A DNA stretch of 18,470 nt from JAGXOF01 sp046545575 (GTDB lineage: Bacteria; Chloroflexota; Dehalococcoidia; SZUA-161; SpSt-899), in NCBI GenBank assembly GCA_046545575.1, contig JBKGZM010000038.1, forward strand, positions 1 through 18,470, read 5' to 3'. This document shows positions 1-6,766 of the stretch, piece after piece (within the stretch, counting starts at the first letter, position 1; each line of letters starts with the position of its first letter). The notes beneath the pieces are model-generated. The model worked only from the letters and a program-made list of their open reading frames with translations. It searched no databases and was not told where the DNA came from. The position numbers were made by a program, and so were the translations under genes.

Positions 1-20
1 TTACTTACCAGGTTTTTCAT
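1..20 (-). CDS. Start of an unidentified leftward gene (partial)
   Basis: Only the first six codons lie in the window: ATG at 20-18, reading M-K-N-L-V-S before the left edge. The start is supported by a strong Shine-Dalgarno, AGGAGG on the minus strand at 32-27, six bases before the ATG. No function can be given from six residues. It lies downstream of, and on the same strand as, the pilin at 415-981, but a terminator and nearly 400 bases separate them, so it is probably an independent unit with a structured leader. Confidence 0.6.
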
Positions 21-337
21 TTGTTTCCTCCTTTTTGTTTATTTGCAGGATTTCGGGGTCCTGCTCCCCACACTTACTGATCCTTTTCCTGTTTGTTTGA
101 AGTTTCTTTTCTTGTTATCACCTCCTTCTTCCGGATAATTTTTTGCTGCCTGCTGACAACGGGAATAGTCTAAATCAGCGACTGAGGCGTGCCCATTCCT
201 CGAAGGTTGTAATCGTGGATAAACTTCCGTGTTATTTCTCTCTAATAGGAACGGGGTATGAGCGGCTGAGAGAGGGGTATGGCGGATAAGTACAACGGGT
301 ACGTTCTAAAGCGAAAGGGGTGGTGGAGATACTAAAA
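21..337. other. Intergenic region, no convincing gene
   Basis: This stretch is the upstream region of the leftward gene that starts at 20. Apart from the pseudoknot candidate (45-69) and its ribosome site (27-32), I see an orphan perfect Shine-Dalgarno-like string on the minus strand at 127-117 with no usable start at normal spacing, and a TTGTCA -35-like hexamer (159-154, minus) without a good -10. Two short ORFs (279-335 plus; 121-74 minus) are too weak to call. Confidence 0.5.
45..69 (-). promoter_or_regulatory. Candidate H-type pseudoknot in 5' UTR
   Basis: Read on the minus strand, GGGG (69-66), A, GCAGGA (64-59), CCCC (58-55), GAAA, TCCTGC (50-45) form two interleaved stems. GGGG pairs with CCCC, possibly extended by a U-G pair, and GCAGGA pairs with TCCTGC. 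The geometry is a compact H-type pseudoknot: a 1-nt first loop across a 6-bp stem and a 3-4-nt last loop across a 4-5-bp stem. An A-rich stretch and the Shine-Dalgarno at 32-27 follow. The pairing is visible; function is inferred. Confidence 0.35.
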
Positions 338-366
338 TACCCCGTCCGCCTACGGCGGACGGGGTA
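334..366 (-). terminator. Intrinsic terminator after the first pilin
   Basis: A perfect 13-bp inverted repeat (338-350 with 354-366, 3-nt loop) is built around GTCCGCC/GGCGGAC. In the minus direction the stem is followed at once by TTTTAG, so it is a good rho-independent terminator about 50 bases past the pilin stop. The core resembles the other GCC-TAY-GGC hairpins in the window (1063-1083, 1296-1314, 6638-6652), so it may be one of these elements recruited as a terminator. Confidence 0.7.
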
Positions 367-414
367 ACCACATAAAAGCGGCTGGTGCTGGAGGGCTTAC
401 CGCTCTTGTGGGCG

Positions 415-981
415 CTATTGTCTGGCAACTGGTACAGTCAGAGTGTTCTGGTCGGTACCTGTTGAGGCATACTGGACTGCTCCGGTGGTAGCGTTGCCAT
501 CGTCCATGTCTCTGTCTATATCTTCACATACCTTATCAGGGACTTTTTCATAGCGGAGCACTGTGTAGTTTCCGTCAAGCCCTGCTAGCGTTTCATCATT
601 CACGACACCCCAGTAGCCGCCCCAGGCGTTCTCCTGCAAAATTGGCCTGTCGATGTAGGGTCCGTCCCATCCGTTCACGCCTGGGGATGTGTTACCGGAG
701 TCATCCGCATTTGTCCACAACTGGTGCTGTTCCTTGTTATCGGCAACTGCGTTCTCGCTCCACTCCATGGGGAACTCGCGCGTGTCGGCGTAGTACTGGA
801 ATACCGCCTCGCGCATCTTCTCGTGCTGGCCCTGGATCATTATGGATTGGGAGTCCTCGGTTACGGCAAAGAAATTAGGTACAACCAGGCCTACTAGGAG
901 TGCCAGGATGGCCAGCACCACCAGCAGTTCAACGAGGGTGAAGCCCTCTTGGTTAGGGTGTACCTTGTTTAATCGGTGCAT
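415..981 (-). CDS. Type IV pilin / GspG-like pseudopilin
   Basis: A 188-residue prepilin. It has a 13-residue leader ending in EG, then FTLVELLVVLAILALL: the class III signal with Phe+1 and Glu+5, cleaved by prepilin peptidase (PilD is encoded at 11492-12289). The hydrophobic helix ends at VVPNFF. The soluble domain has QGQHEKMREAV, a GWDGPYIDRPIL block, YWGVVND and a D-x-D-x-x-M-D-D-G loop, all shared with the pilins at 6767-8383 and 8567-9265, so the three are paralogues. ATG at 981 follows an AGGGAA-type ribosome site. It lies 374 bases downstream of the CARDB-propeller gene on the same strand, with many hairpins between. It could be a major or a minor pilin; sequence alone does not decide. 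Confidence 0.9.
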   Translation of the reverse strand: MHRLNKVHPNQEGFTLVELLVVLAILALLVGLVVPNFFAVTEDSQSIMIQGQHEKMREAVFQYYADTREFPMEWSENAVADNKEQHQLWTNADDSGNTSPGVNGWDGPYIDRPILQENAWGGYWGVVNDETLAGLDGNYTVLRYEKVPDKVCEDIDRDMDDGNATTGAVQYASTGTDQNTLTVPVARQ

Positions 982-997
982 ACACTTCCCTGATTGG

Positions 998-1014
998 TAG
1001 GCGCTTAGCGCCTA
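998..1014 (-). promoter_or_regulatory. Hairpin just upstream of pilin ribosome site
   Basis: TAGGCGC, TTA loop, GCGCCTA: a perfect 7-bp stem ending about six bases before the ribosome site of the pilin at 981. In the mRNA this would be a 5' leader hairpin that could stabilise the transcript or modulate initiation. Structure is seen; role is inferred. Confidence 0.4.
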
Positions 1015-1017
1015 AAC

Positions 1018-1037
1018 ATCGACAAAATGTTGTCGAT
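1018..1037. promoter_or_regulatory. Operator-like palindrome upstream of pilin
   Basis: ATCGACAA (1018-1025) and TTGTCGAT (1030-1037) are perfect 8-bp arms around 4 bases. Unlike its GC-rich neighbours it is mixed in composition, so a dimeric regulator site is as plausible as an RNA hairpin. It lies 37-56 bases upstream of the pilin start. Confidence 0.35.
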
Positions 1038-1222
1038 ACGGAATGTAGAATTCTCGATTGAATTGCCCGCCTATGGCGGGCAACCTCTCCCCAGACTTCG
1101 CTGGGGAGAGGCGTAGATGTTGTCATAAATAAGTGTATGCCAAAGCTTTTACGGGGAAAACAGGGCCAACCCTGCTAATTTGGTGGAATAGCACCCATAT
1201 TTGGGAGCGGGTAGATATCAAT

Positions 1223-1245
1223 GTAGCCGCAGGCTTTAGCCTGCG
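1223..1245 (+). repeat. Dispersed palindrome, copy 1
   Basis: The 23-mer here, with core CGCAGGCTTTAGCCTGCG, is identical to 6520-6542. A reverse-orientation partial copy is at 17890-17905. It forms a 7-bp hairpin with TTTA loop and lies outside genes in all three places, so it is a REP-like element. Confidence 0.8.
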
Positions 1246-1355
1246 TTCGTTAAACGGGAGCGGGTGGGCTGACGTCAGCCCACCTACCCCTACCTCGCCC
1301 GCCTGCGGCGGGCGGCTGCATCTGTATTCCGGATCAAGTAGTGTTCCTGAACGTT

Positions 1356-4300
1356 CTAAGACCGGCCTGTGTGCCTTTGGTCGTGGCCGAACATGGGCCA
1401 TGGAGCCTCCGCCAAACCCGGAGAGCCGGAATTGATGGCGTAGAGCCTGTTGTCGGTTGACCCAACGTACACCGTGCCATTCGGGCCTATGGTGAGGGAG
1501 GAATACATGATCGGTGCCTGGGTGTTAAAGGCCCAGTCCCTTGTTCCATCAGGGTTCAAGGCATAGACCCGGCCATCCCATGAACCCACGTAAATCGTGC
1601 CGTCGGAGCCGATGGCCGGTGAGGAATAGATACCGCTTCCGGTCTCGAATGTCCATTTCTGTGTCCCGTCCGGGGTTATGGCATAGAGCATCCCATCACC
1701 TGAGCCCACGTACAGGGTGCCGTCTGCGCCAATAACAGGTGATGAGTAGATGCCACTTCCGGTGGCAATTTCCCATTTCTTTGTTCCGTTTGAATCTATT
1801 GCGTACAACTTTCCATCCAGTGAACCCACATAGACCGTGCCATCAGCAGAGACTGCAGGTGAGCCTACAACTTTGTTATTCGTCTCGTATGACCATTTCA
1901 TAGTGCCGTCCGGATTCAATGCATAGAGGTAATTGTCCGCTGAACCCACATAGATCGTGCCGTCTGGGCCAATGGCCGCTGAGGAGTGGATGCCTCCTCC
2001 TGTCTCAAATGCCCATTTCCTTGTCCCGTTTGAGTCTATTGCGTACAGCTTGCCGTCTTCCGAGCCGACGTAGATAGTGCCATCCTGTCCTATTGCCGGG
2101 GAAGGTGTAACATTATCACCTGCTGAGAACGACCATTTTACTGTACCACTCTGGTCTACAGCATAGAGCTTATTATCGTTGGAACCGATATAGATGGTGC
2201 CGTCGGGGCCAATGGTGGGCGAGGAATAGATGGCATTTCCTGTCCCAAATTCCCATTTCTTCGTTCCGTCGGAATTTATACTATACAACCTACCGTCGAG
2301 GGAGCCTGCATAAACTGTCCCGCCTGAATCGATGGCGGGAGAGGACTGTACCATCGAGCCCGTGTTGAAGGTCCATTTCTCGGTTCCCGGTCCGGTTGCG
2401 CCCGGCTGCTCCTCTTCTGGTTCTTGCGAAACTGCTCCGATGCTGAAGCTATAGGTCCCCTCCTCCGGCATTGTGGTGATGAATTCTACTGCCTTCTCCT
2501 GGTCGGGTTCCAGGGTGACCGATTTGGTGTCGACAACCTCCCCGGCGATTGTCAAATTCACGTCATATGTACCTGATTCATCACCAATATTGGCCATTGT
2601 AACCTGCATAATGACGGGGTCGCCGGGCTCTGCCTCGGATGGCATGAAACTTATGTCCGTGATCTCGAACTGGGCTGGCTGCTCTTCTGGTTCAGCAGGC
2701 TCGGTCGGTTCTGTGGGTTCAGCTGGCGCTTCCCCGATAATAGTGTGTTCTCTGAGCACGGTGGCCCCGCCGCGGGTCAGTCTGAGCACGGCTGTTCTCG
2801 CCTCAGTCATTCTCGCCGTGAGTGTTATGGTGGACTGGTCATGTCCGAGGAGGGTCATGCATTTGGTTTGTGTCACTATCTTTCCTCCGACCATCAGATA
2901 CACGCAGGCCATATCTGAGCTGTCGCAGGTGTTGACTGCGGTTCCCCGAACGGTGAATGACTGTCCGGGTTCGGGGTCAGAGGGGTTTACTTTGATGTTT
3001 TTGACCTGGATACACCCCGTCGGTGTTGGCGTTGACGGGGTTGGTGTCGGTGTCGATGGAGTCGGCGTTGGCTCGGCAGGTGTGGGAGTTGGCTCGCACT
3101 CAACTACTGTGACGGTTCTCTCATGTACTGCCTTTGTTATTCCCAGAGTGTAGCTCCCGGGCTGCATCCTTGAAACGCTGAATGAAATGTGGCTTTTCTG
3201 CCCTCCATCCAGTGTGATGCTCCTTGTTTCCTGCTTTCCTCCCTCTACCAGCAGTGATACGGTGCACGTCCCTTGCTTTTCGCCAACGTTGATGACTGTG
3301 GCCTCAATGGTAGCGGGCTGTCCGGGCATGACCTCGCGTGGGGTAATGGTAAAATCCCTGATCTCGAATTGGGCAGGGCTTCGCTCAACCACGGTAAGGG
3401 TTTGCGAAAGGTCGCCGAGGCTTATCGTGTACTCGCCCGGCTCTGTCCTGATCACCGTAAAGGATATTTCCCTTTCCTCCCCCTTCTCCAGGGTAAGCGA
3501 TTTCGATCCCGCTGGCTTACCGTTCACCATGAGTTCGAAATTGTAGAATGCTGTTCTCTCGTCGGTGTTGACAACCGTGGCCTTGACGGTTACCGGCTCT
3601 TCGAGCCCTGCTTCACGGGGCGTTACGGTGAGGTCTTTGACCTTGAATTTCGGATCCATCACGGTGAAGTTTCTCTCGCTCGTTCCGTGTGATAGCCTCA
3701 CCGTGTATGTTTTTGGTTCATCCATCGTTACCGTGAAGGAAACGGTTTTCTCCTCACCCGGAGCCAAATGGATGGAGCGGGTCTCCCTGGCCATGTCCTC
3801 CACGAAGAGCACTACGGAGCAGGACGCTGACATGTCACCCACGTTGGCAACCGTTGCCTCGATAGTGACGGGCTCTCCACAGCAAGGTCGCGGAGGGTCT
3901 GCTGTGAGATCGATGATTTCAAACTTGGGGGAGACAACCCGGAATTCCCCCTCGGCAGGAGGGGTAACGACCGTGAATTCTTCCTCCTCGGGCGGAGCAA
4001 CTACCTGGAATGTCCGCTCCTCGATACCTTCGCCTACTCGGAATGTGTATGTGGCCCCTGCCTCTTTTTGCACGGTGAAGGACACCTCCTTCTCCGCGCT
4101 GGCATCCAGAGTCAGCGATTTCCCCGCTTTGCTCTCTTCTCCCACCAGGAGTTCCAGTTCACAGCTTCCTCTCTCTCCACCGACATTGGCGACGTTTCCT
4201 GTCACGACCACGAGTCTCTCAGGTTCCTTTTCAGATGGAGTGGCGGTGATTCCGGTAACTGTAAACCGCGCTGGCTCGGCCTCTTGAGAGGTATTGGCTG

Positions 4301-4403
4301 GTTGGGTTGTGAACTCTGGCTGTTCGACCGGCGTACAGCCCGGGGGAATACACATAGTCAGGAAAAGCGAGAAAAGGAGAACTATCGATATAAACTGTTT
4401 CAT
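1356..4403 (-). CDS. CARDB-repeat lipoprotein with PQQ-type beta-propeller
   Basis: A 1015-residue exported protein. Residues 1-23 are a signal peptide with Cys at 18 and 23; PPGC is the likelier lipid site but neither is a classic lipobox. Then come six CARDB-like Ig-type repeats of about 88 residues (about 47-134, 160-248, 252-339, 346-434, 465-556, 579-659), each opening F-x-I-x-D/N-L/F-x-x-x-P and containing T/V-x-N-x-G. A Thr-Pro linker (437-462) and a Pro-Glu linker (557-577) divide them. Residues 676 to about 997 form eight propeller blades of the pattern DGTIYVGSxDGKLYAI...KW, ending PWPMFGHD. CARDB modules are associated with surface adhesion; PQQ-type blades often bind ligands structurally without PQQ. 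ATG 4403 has a GAGGT-type ribosome site. It is divergent from the related lipoprotein at 4554. Confidence 0.85.
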   Translation of the reverse strand: MKQFISIVLLFSLFLTMCIPPGCTPVEQPEFTTQPANTSQEAEPARFTVTGITATPSEKEPERLVVVTGNVANVGGERGSCELELLVGEESKAGKSLTLDASAEKEVSFTVQKEAGATYTFRVGEGIEERTFQVVAPPEEEEFTVVTPPAEGEFRVVSPKFEIIDLTADPPRPCCGEPVTIEATVANVGDMSASCSVVLFVEDMARETRSIHLAPGEEKTVSFTVTMDEPKTYTVRLSHGTSERNFTVMDPKFKVKDLTVTPREAGLEEPVTVKATVVNTDERTAFYNFELMVNGKPAGSKSLTLEKGEEREISFTVIRTEPGEYTISLGDLSQTLTVVERSPAQFEIRDFTITPREVMPGQPATIEATVINVGEKQGTCTVSLLVEGGKQETRSITLDGGQKSHISFSVSRMQPGSYTLGITKAVHERTVTVVECEPTPTPAEPTPTPSTPTPTPSTPTPTGCIQVKNIKVNPSDPEPGQSFTVRGTAVNTCDSSDMACVYLMVGGKIVTQTKCMTLLGHDQSTITLTARMTEARTAVLRLTRGGATVLREHTIIGEAPAEPTEPTEPAEPEEQPAQFEITDISFMPSEAEPGDPVIMQVTMANIGDESGTYDVNLTIAGEVVDTKSVTLEPDQEKAVEFITTMPEEGTYSFSIGAVSQEPEEEQPGATGPGTEKWTFNTGSMVQSSPAIDSGGTVYAGSLDGRLYSINSDGTKKWEFGTGNAIYSSPTIGPDGTIYIGSNDNKLYAVDQSGTVKWSFSAGDNVTPSPAIGQDGTIYVGSEDGKLYAIDSNGTRKWAFETGGGIHSSAAIGPDGTIYVGSADNYLYALNPDGTMKWSYETNNKVVGSPAVSADGTVYVGSLDGKLYAIDSNGTKKWEIATGSGIYSSPVIGADGTLYVGSGDGMLYAITPDGTQKWTFETGSGIYSSPAIGSDGTIYVGSWDGRVYALNPDGTRDWAFNTQAPIMYSSLTIGPNGTVYVGSTDNRLYAINSGSPGLAEAPWPMFGHDQRHTGRS

Positions 4404-4445
4404 TTTGGGACCTCGATTGCCTTGTATTTAACAACGCTTTTGCTT

Positions 4446-4454
4446 ATTGTAACA
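4446..4454 (-). promoter_or_regulatory. Probable promoter of the CARDB-propeller gene
   Basis: On the minus strand TG-T-TACAAT forms an extended -10 (TACAAT at 4451-4446, TG at 4454-4453). The -35 region is poor, which fits an extended -10 promoter. Transcription would start near 4439, giving a leader of about 36 bases before ATG 4403. Confidence 0.4.
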
Positions 4455-4553
4455 CCTCTTTAATGCTTTTTGGAAGACTTGCGCTTTCAAAAAGGCGATC
4501 ACAATGGTAGAATTGAGGAGATAGCGCTTTGAATCGAAAATCAGGGGGGAACG

Positions 4554-6440
4554 ATGAAACGATTTATATATGCCACTTGTGTGGTAGTGCTTTCCATCAT
4601 GCTGGTTGCGGCCTTGCTGGGGTGTGTTAAGGCGGAACTGGCCCAGGGGCCAACACAATACCCTGAGGCGCCACAGGGGGAACAATCTAACGCGGATTCC
4701 CCGGACATCAACCTTCCCGAGGAGGGATCAGGGGAGCAAACTTCCGATAAGACCGGGGATGGCAATCCCGGCAATGGTACAGAGACCAATGCCGGGTTCG
4801 AGATATCCAACCTGACGGTTGCCCCGTCGGAAGCGAAGGTTGGGGATACAGTTACCGTCTCAGCGACGGTTTCCAATACCGCGGAGGCCTTGAAGACCTC
4901 TACTGTGGTCCTGCTGGCCGGGGGAGAGAAGCAGGCAGCCCGGTCGTTCTCACTGGCGGCAGGAGAGAAAAGGGAGGTTTCCTTTGTTACCAAAAAACAG
5001 CAACCGGTTACGTATACCATGACGGCAGCGGAGGGCGTAGCCGAACAGAGCTTTACCGTGCTGGAGCCAAGGCCTGCGGAGTTCAGGGTTGCCAATCCGA
5101 CCGCAAGGCCGTCTGAGGCCCAGCCCGGGGCCCTGATGACTATCAGTGCTGAGGTCACCAACATCGGCGAAAAGCCGGGAACCTGCAATCTGATTCTCTT
5201 GATTGAGGGAGGGGCTCAGGCAATGAAGGAGATCTCTCTGGATGCGGGAGAGACAAGTGAGGTATCGTTTACGGCAAAGAGGACGAATCCCGGGGAATAT
5301 TCATTCGCAATTGCCAGGGAAATTACTCACGGTTCCTTCACGATAACTGCTCCGGATATCAAGGTCACGGACTTGTCCTTCGTTCCTTCTGAACCCAGGC
5401 CCGATGAGACCATCACTGTGAGAGCTACTGTTGCCAGCACTGCCAAGGAGTCGGGAACGTACGATCTTGAGCTATTACTGGATGGAGAGACAATGGCTAC
5501 AGAAACGCTTGATCTCGCGGCGGGGCAGACAAAGGATATCTCTTTCGATCTCAAAATCGAGGAGGCAGGGACATATATTGTAAGCTTGAAAGATGCCTCG
5601 CGGTCGCTTACCGTTGTTTCACCGGAGCCTGCAGAGTTCAAGATTACTGATTTTAGTCTCAGTTCCTCGCAAGTTGAGCTGGGGGAACTGGTCAATGTGG
5701 AAGCGGAAGTGACCAATGTTGGGGAGGAGTCGGGCTCATACGATCTGGAACTCCGTGTGGATGGCGGGATGTATGCCAAAAGGAGCGTGACATTGTCTGA
5801 AGGGGAGGAGGAGCAGGTTTCTTTCCATGTAAAAGCGGAGAGGGTTGGAACCTGCAGGGTAAGCCTGGATAATCTATCTCAAACCTTCAGGGTCGTGGCA
5901 CCGCCGGAGCCCGCGGACTTCAAGTGTACTGATCTTACTGTTAGTCCTTCGACGGTCAAGTTAGGGGAGAGTGTTACGGTCCGGGCCGAGATCTCGAATG
6001 TCGGCGAGTTATCGGGTACGTATCCTGTGAAACTCTCGGTCAATGGCATAACGCAGTCGACAAGGTCGCTGGCTCTGGATGGGGGGGAGAAGCAGGTCAC
6101 TTCCTTTGAGGTAACGCCTGAAGAAGCGGGGGACTGTGTGATCGGGGCGGACAATATGTCGCGGACCGTTAAGGTAGTTACCCCCACGCCTGCTGAGTTT
6201 GAGGTAAGGGATTTCAACGTGACCCCAACGCAGGTCAGGCCCGGGGAGCCGGTCACCGTCGAGGCAACGATCGCCAACGTGGGTGAGCAATCCGGCACGT
6301 GTACGATAGAGCTTATAGTCGACGGGGAGGTGGATGTTGAGGAGTCCGTTACCGTAGCCGGGGGTGAGGAGGAGCGAATTTCCTTTGAGGTGACCAGGGA
6401 TGAGCCGGGCACGTACAGGCTGAAGATAGTGACTGAGTAG
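4554..6440 (+). CDS. Lipoprotein made of six CARDB-like repeats
   Basis: A 628-residue surface protein. It has a clear lipoprotein signal (MKRF..., hydrophobic core, lipobox LLGC with Cys 24), a low-complexity acidic and Gly-rich spacer (about 25-80), and then six consecutive Ig-like repeats of about 90 residues starting near residue 82. Each begins F-x-x-x-x-L/F-x-x-x-P-S, contains V-x-A-x-V-x-N-x-G-E, and ends in a short strand. No catalytic motif or propeller is present. The last repeat finishes just before the stop, so the protein looks complete. The start is supported by AGGGGGGA at 4543-4550. It is a paralogue of the repeat half of 1356-4403 and divergent from it. Likely role: adhesion or scaffolding at the outer face of the membrane; this rests on the CARDB family only. 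Confidence 0.85.
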   Translation: MKRFIYATCVVVLSIMLVAALLGCVKAELAQGPTQYPEAPQGEQSNADSPDINLPEEGSGEQTSDKTGDGNPGNGTETNAGFEISNLTVAPSEAKVGDTVTVSATVSNTAEALKTSTVVLLAGGEKQAARSFSLAAGEKREVSFVTKKQQPVTYTMTAAEGVAEQSFTVLEPRPAEFRVANPTARPSEAQPGALMTISAEVTNIGEKPGTCNLILLIEGGAQAMKEISLDAGETSEVSFTAKRTNPGEYSFAIAREITHGSFTITAPDIKVTDLSFVPSEPRPDETITVRATVASTAKESGTYDLELLLDGETMATETLDLAAGQTKDISFDLKIEEAGTYIVSLKDASRSLTVVSPEPAEFKITDFSLSSSQVELGELVNVEAEVTNVGEESGSYDLELRVDGGMYAKRSVTLSEGEEEQVSFHVKAERVGTCRVSLDNLSQTFRVVAPPEPADFKCTDLTVSPSTVKLGESVTVRAEISNVGELSGTYPVKLSVNGITQSTRSLALDGGEKQVTSFEVTPEEAGDCVIGADNMSRTVKVVTPTPAEFEVRDFNVTPTQVRPGEPVTVEATIANVGEQSGTCTIELIVDGEVDVEESVTVAGGEEERISFEVTRDEPGTYRLKIVTE

Positions 6441-6475
6441 CTTTCTCCGCGATTTTACCGGAACAAGGAAAAGAG

Positions 6476-6502
6476 AAGGGCGGGGTTTTAAACCCCGCCC
6501 TT
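6476..6502. terminator. Bidirectional terminator between convergent genes
   Basis: AAGGGCGGGGTTT and its perfect complement are separated by one base: a 13-bp, GC-rich stem with an internal T/A run. It is 36 bases after the lipoprotein stop on the plus strand. In the minus direction a CTCTTTTCC stretch follows, so it can also serve the propeller-pilin gene. Confidence 0.65.
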
Positions 6503-6519
6503 GTGTATTGGATACGACC

Positions 6520-6542
6520 GTAGCCGCAGGCTTTAGCCTGCG
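6520..6542 (+). repeat. Dispersed palindrome, copy 2
   Basis: Identical over 23 bases to 1223-1245 and in the same orientation. It lies 17 bases after the terminator hairpin. Confidence 0.8.
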
Positions 6543-6766
6543 CCTCTCGCACCCTGGAGGGTGCGGATTCTAAGATTTCTCCCTTCGGTCGAAATGACAT
6601 CATTGGCCGGGATATGTCATTGCGAGTCCGCCTATGGTCCGCCTTTGGCGGAGCAATCTCCTCCCATCCACAGAGATTGCTCCACTTTATGCAGACAGAG
6701 CCTTTTACATGCTGCCTTTAGAGGATGCTGGGAGAGGGACTCGTAGGGTAATTCAGTGCCTTCCGT

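Larger units (their letters stand above)
982..1355. repeat. Hairpin-rich intergenic region
   Basis: No gene is seen in these 374 bases. They hold a run of perfect inverted repeats: 998-1014 (7-bp arms), 1018-1037 (8), 1063-1083 (9, TTGCCCGCC around TAT), 1084-1111 (11, CCTCTCCCCAG with a 6-nt loop), 1228-1245 (7), 1263-1284 (22-bp uninterrupted palindrome centred on GACGTC) and 1296-1314 (8). The palindromes look like dispersed extragenic repeats rather than parts of the neighbouring genes. The ones nearest 1356 probably also end transcription of the lipoprotein gene, although none has a clear U-tract. Confidence 0.7.
6441..6766. repeat. Convergent intergenic region packed with dispersed repeats
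   Basis: No gene is seen. Besides the terminator (6476-6502), it holds the second copy of the dispersed palindrome (6520-6542), CGCACCC-TGGA-GGGTGCG (6548-6565), TCCGCC-TTT-GGCGGA (6638-6652) and an 11-bp stem with a 12-nt loop, GGAGCAATCTC with GAGATTGCTCC (6650-6683). The text from about 6570 to 6683, with phrases such as TTCGGTCGAAATGACAT and GTCATTGCGAG, looks like a composite extragenic repeat unit rather than unique spacer. Confidence 0.7.

Noticed and set aside
74..121. A 15-codon minus-strand ORF starting GTG within a perfect Shine-Dalgarno string (127-117), possible leader peptide
   Set aside because: The ribosome site touches the GTG with no spacing, and no other start lies at 5-9 bases. 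It may be a remnant; I cannot support translation.
279..335. An 18-codon plus-strand ORF (MADKYNGYVL...) ending just before the terminator hairpin
   Set aside because: Poor ribosome-site spacing, no promoter, no family resemblance, and it lies opposite the leftward transcription of the region.
1063..1314. The hairpin series as a CRISPR array
   Set aside because: The hairpins differ in sequence and spacing, there are no regular repeats with unique spacers, and no cas genes are present.
1123..1435. ORFs of about 90-100 codons on both strands in the hairpin-rich gap
   Set aside because: They translate palindromic repeats and the 3' end of the CARDB-propeller gene; no ribosome sites.
2473..4287. 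Long plus-strand ORFs of 226 and 240 codons inside the CARDB-propeller gene
   Set aside because: They are Ser/Val-rich antisense shadows of the repeats, with no ribosome site and no coherent domain.
4541..6412. Long minus-strand ORFs opposite the six-repeat lipoprotein
   Set aside because: Antisense of repetitive coding sequence; composition follows the real gene and no signal or motif is present.
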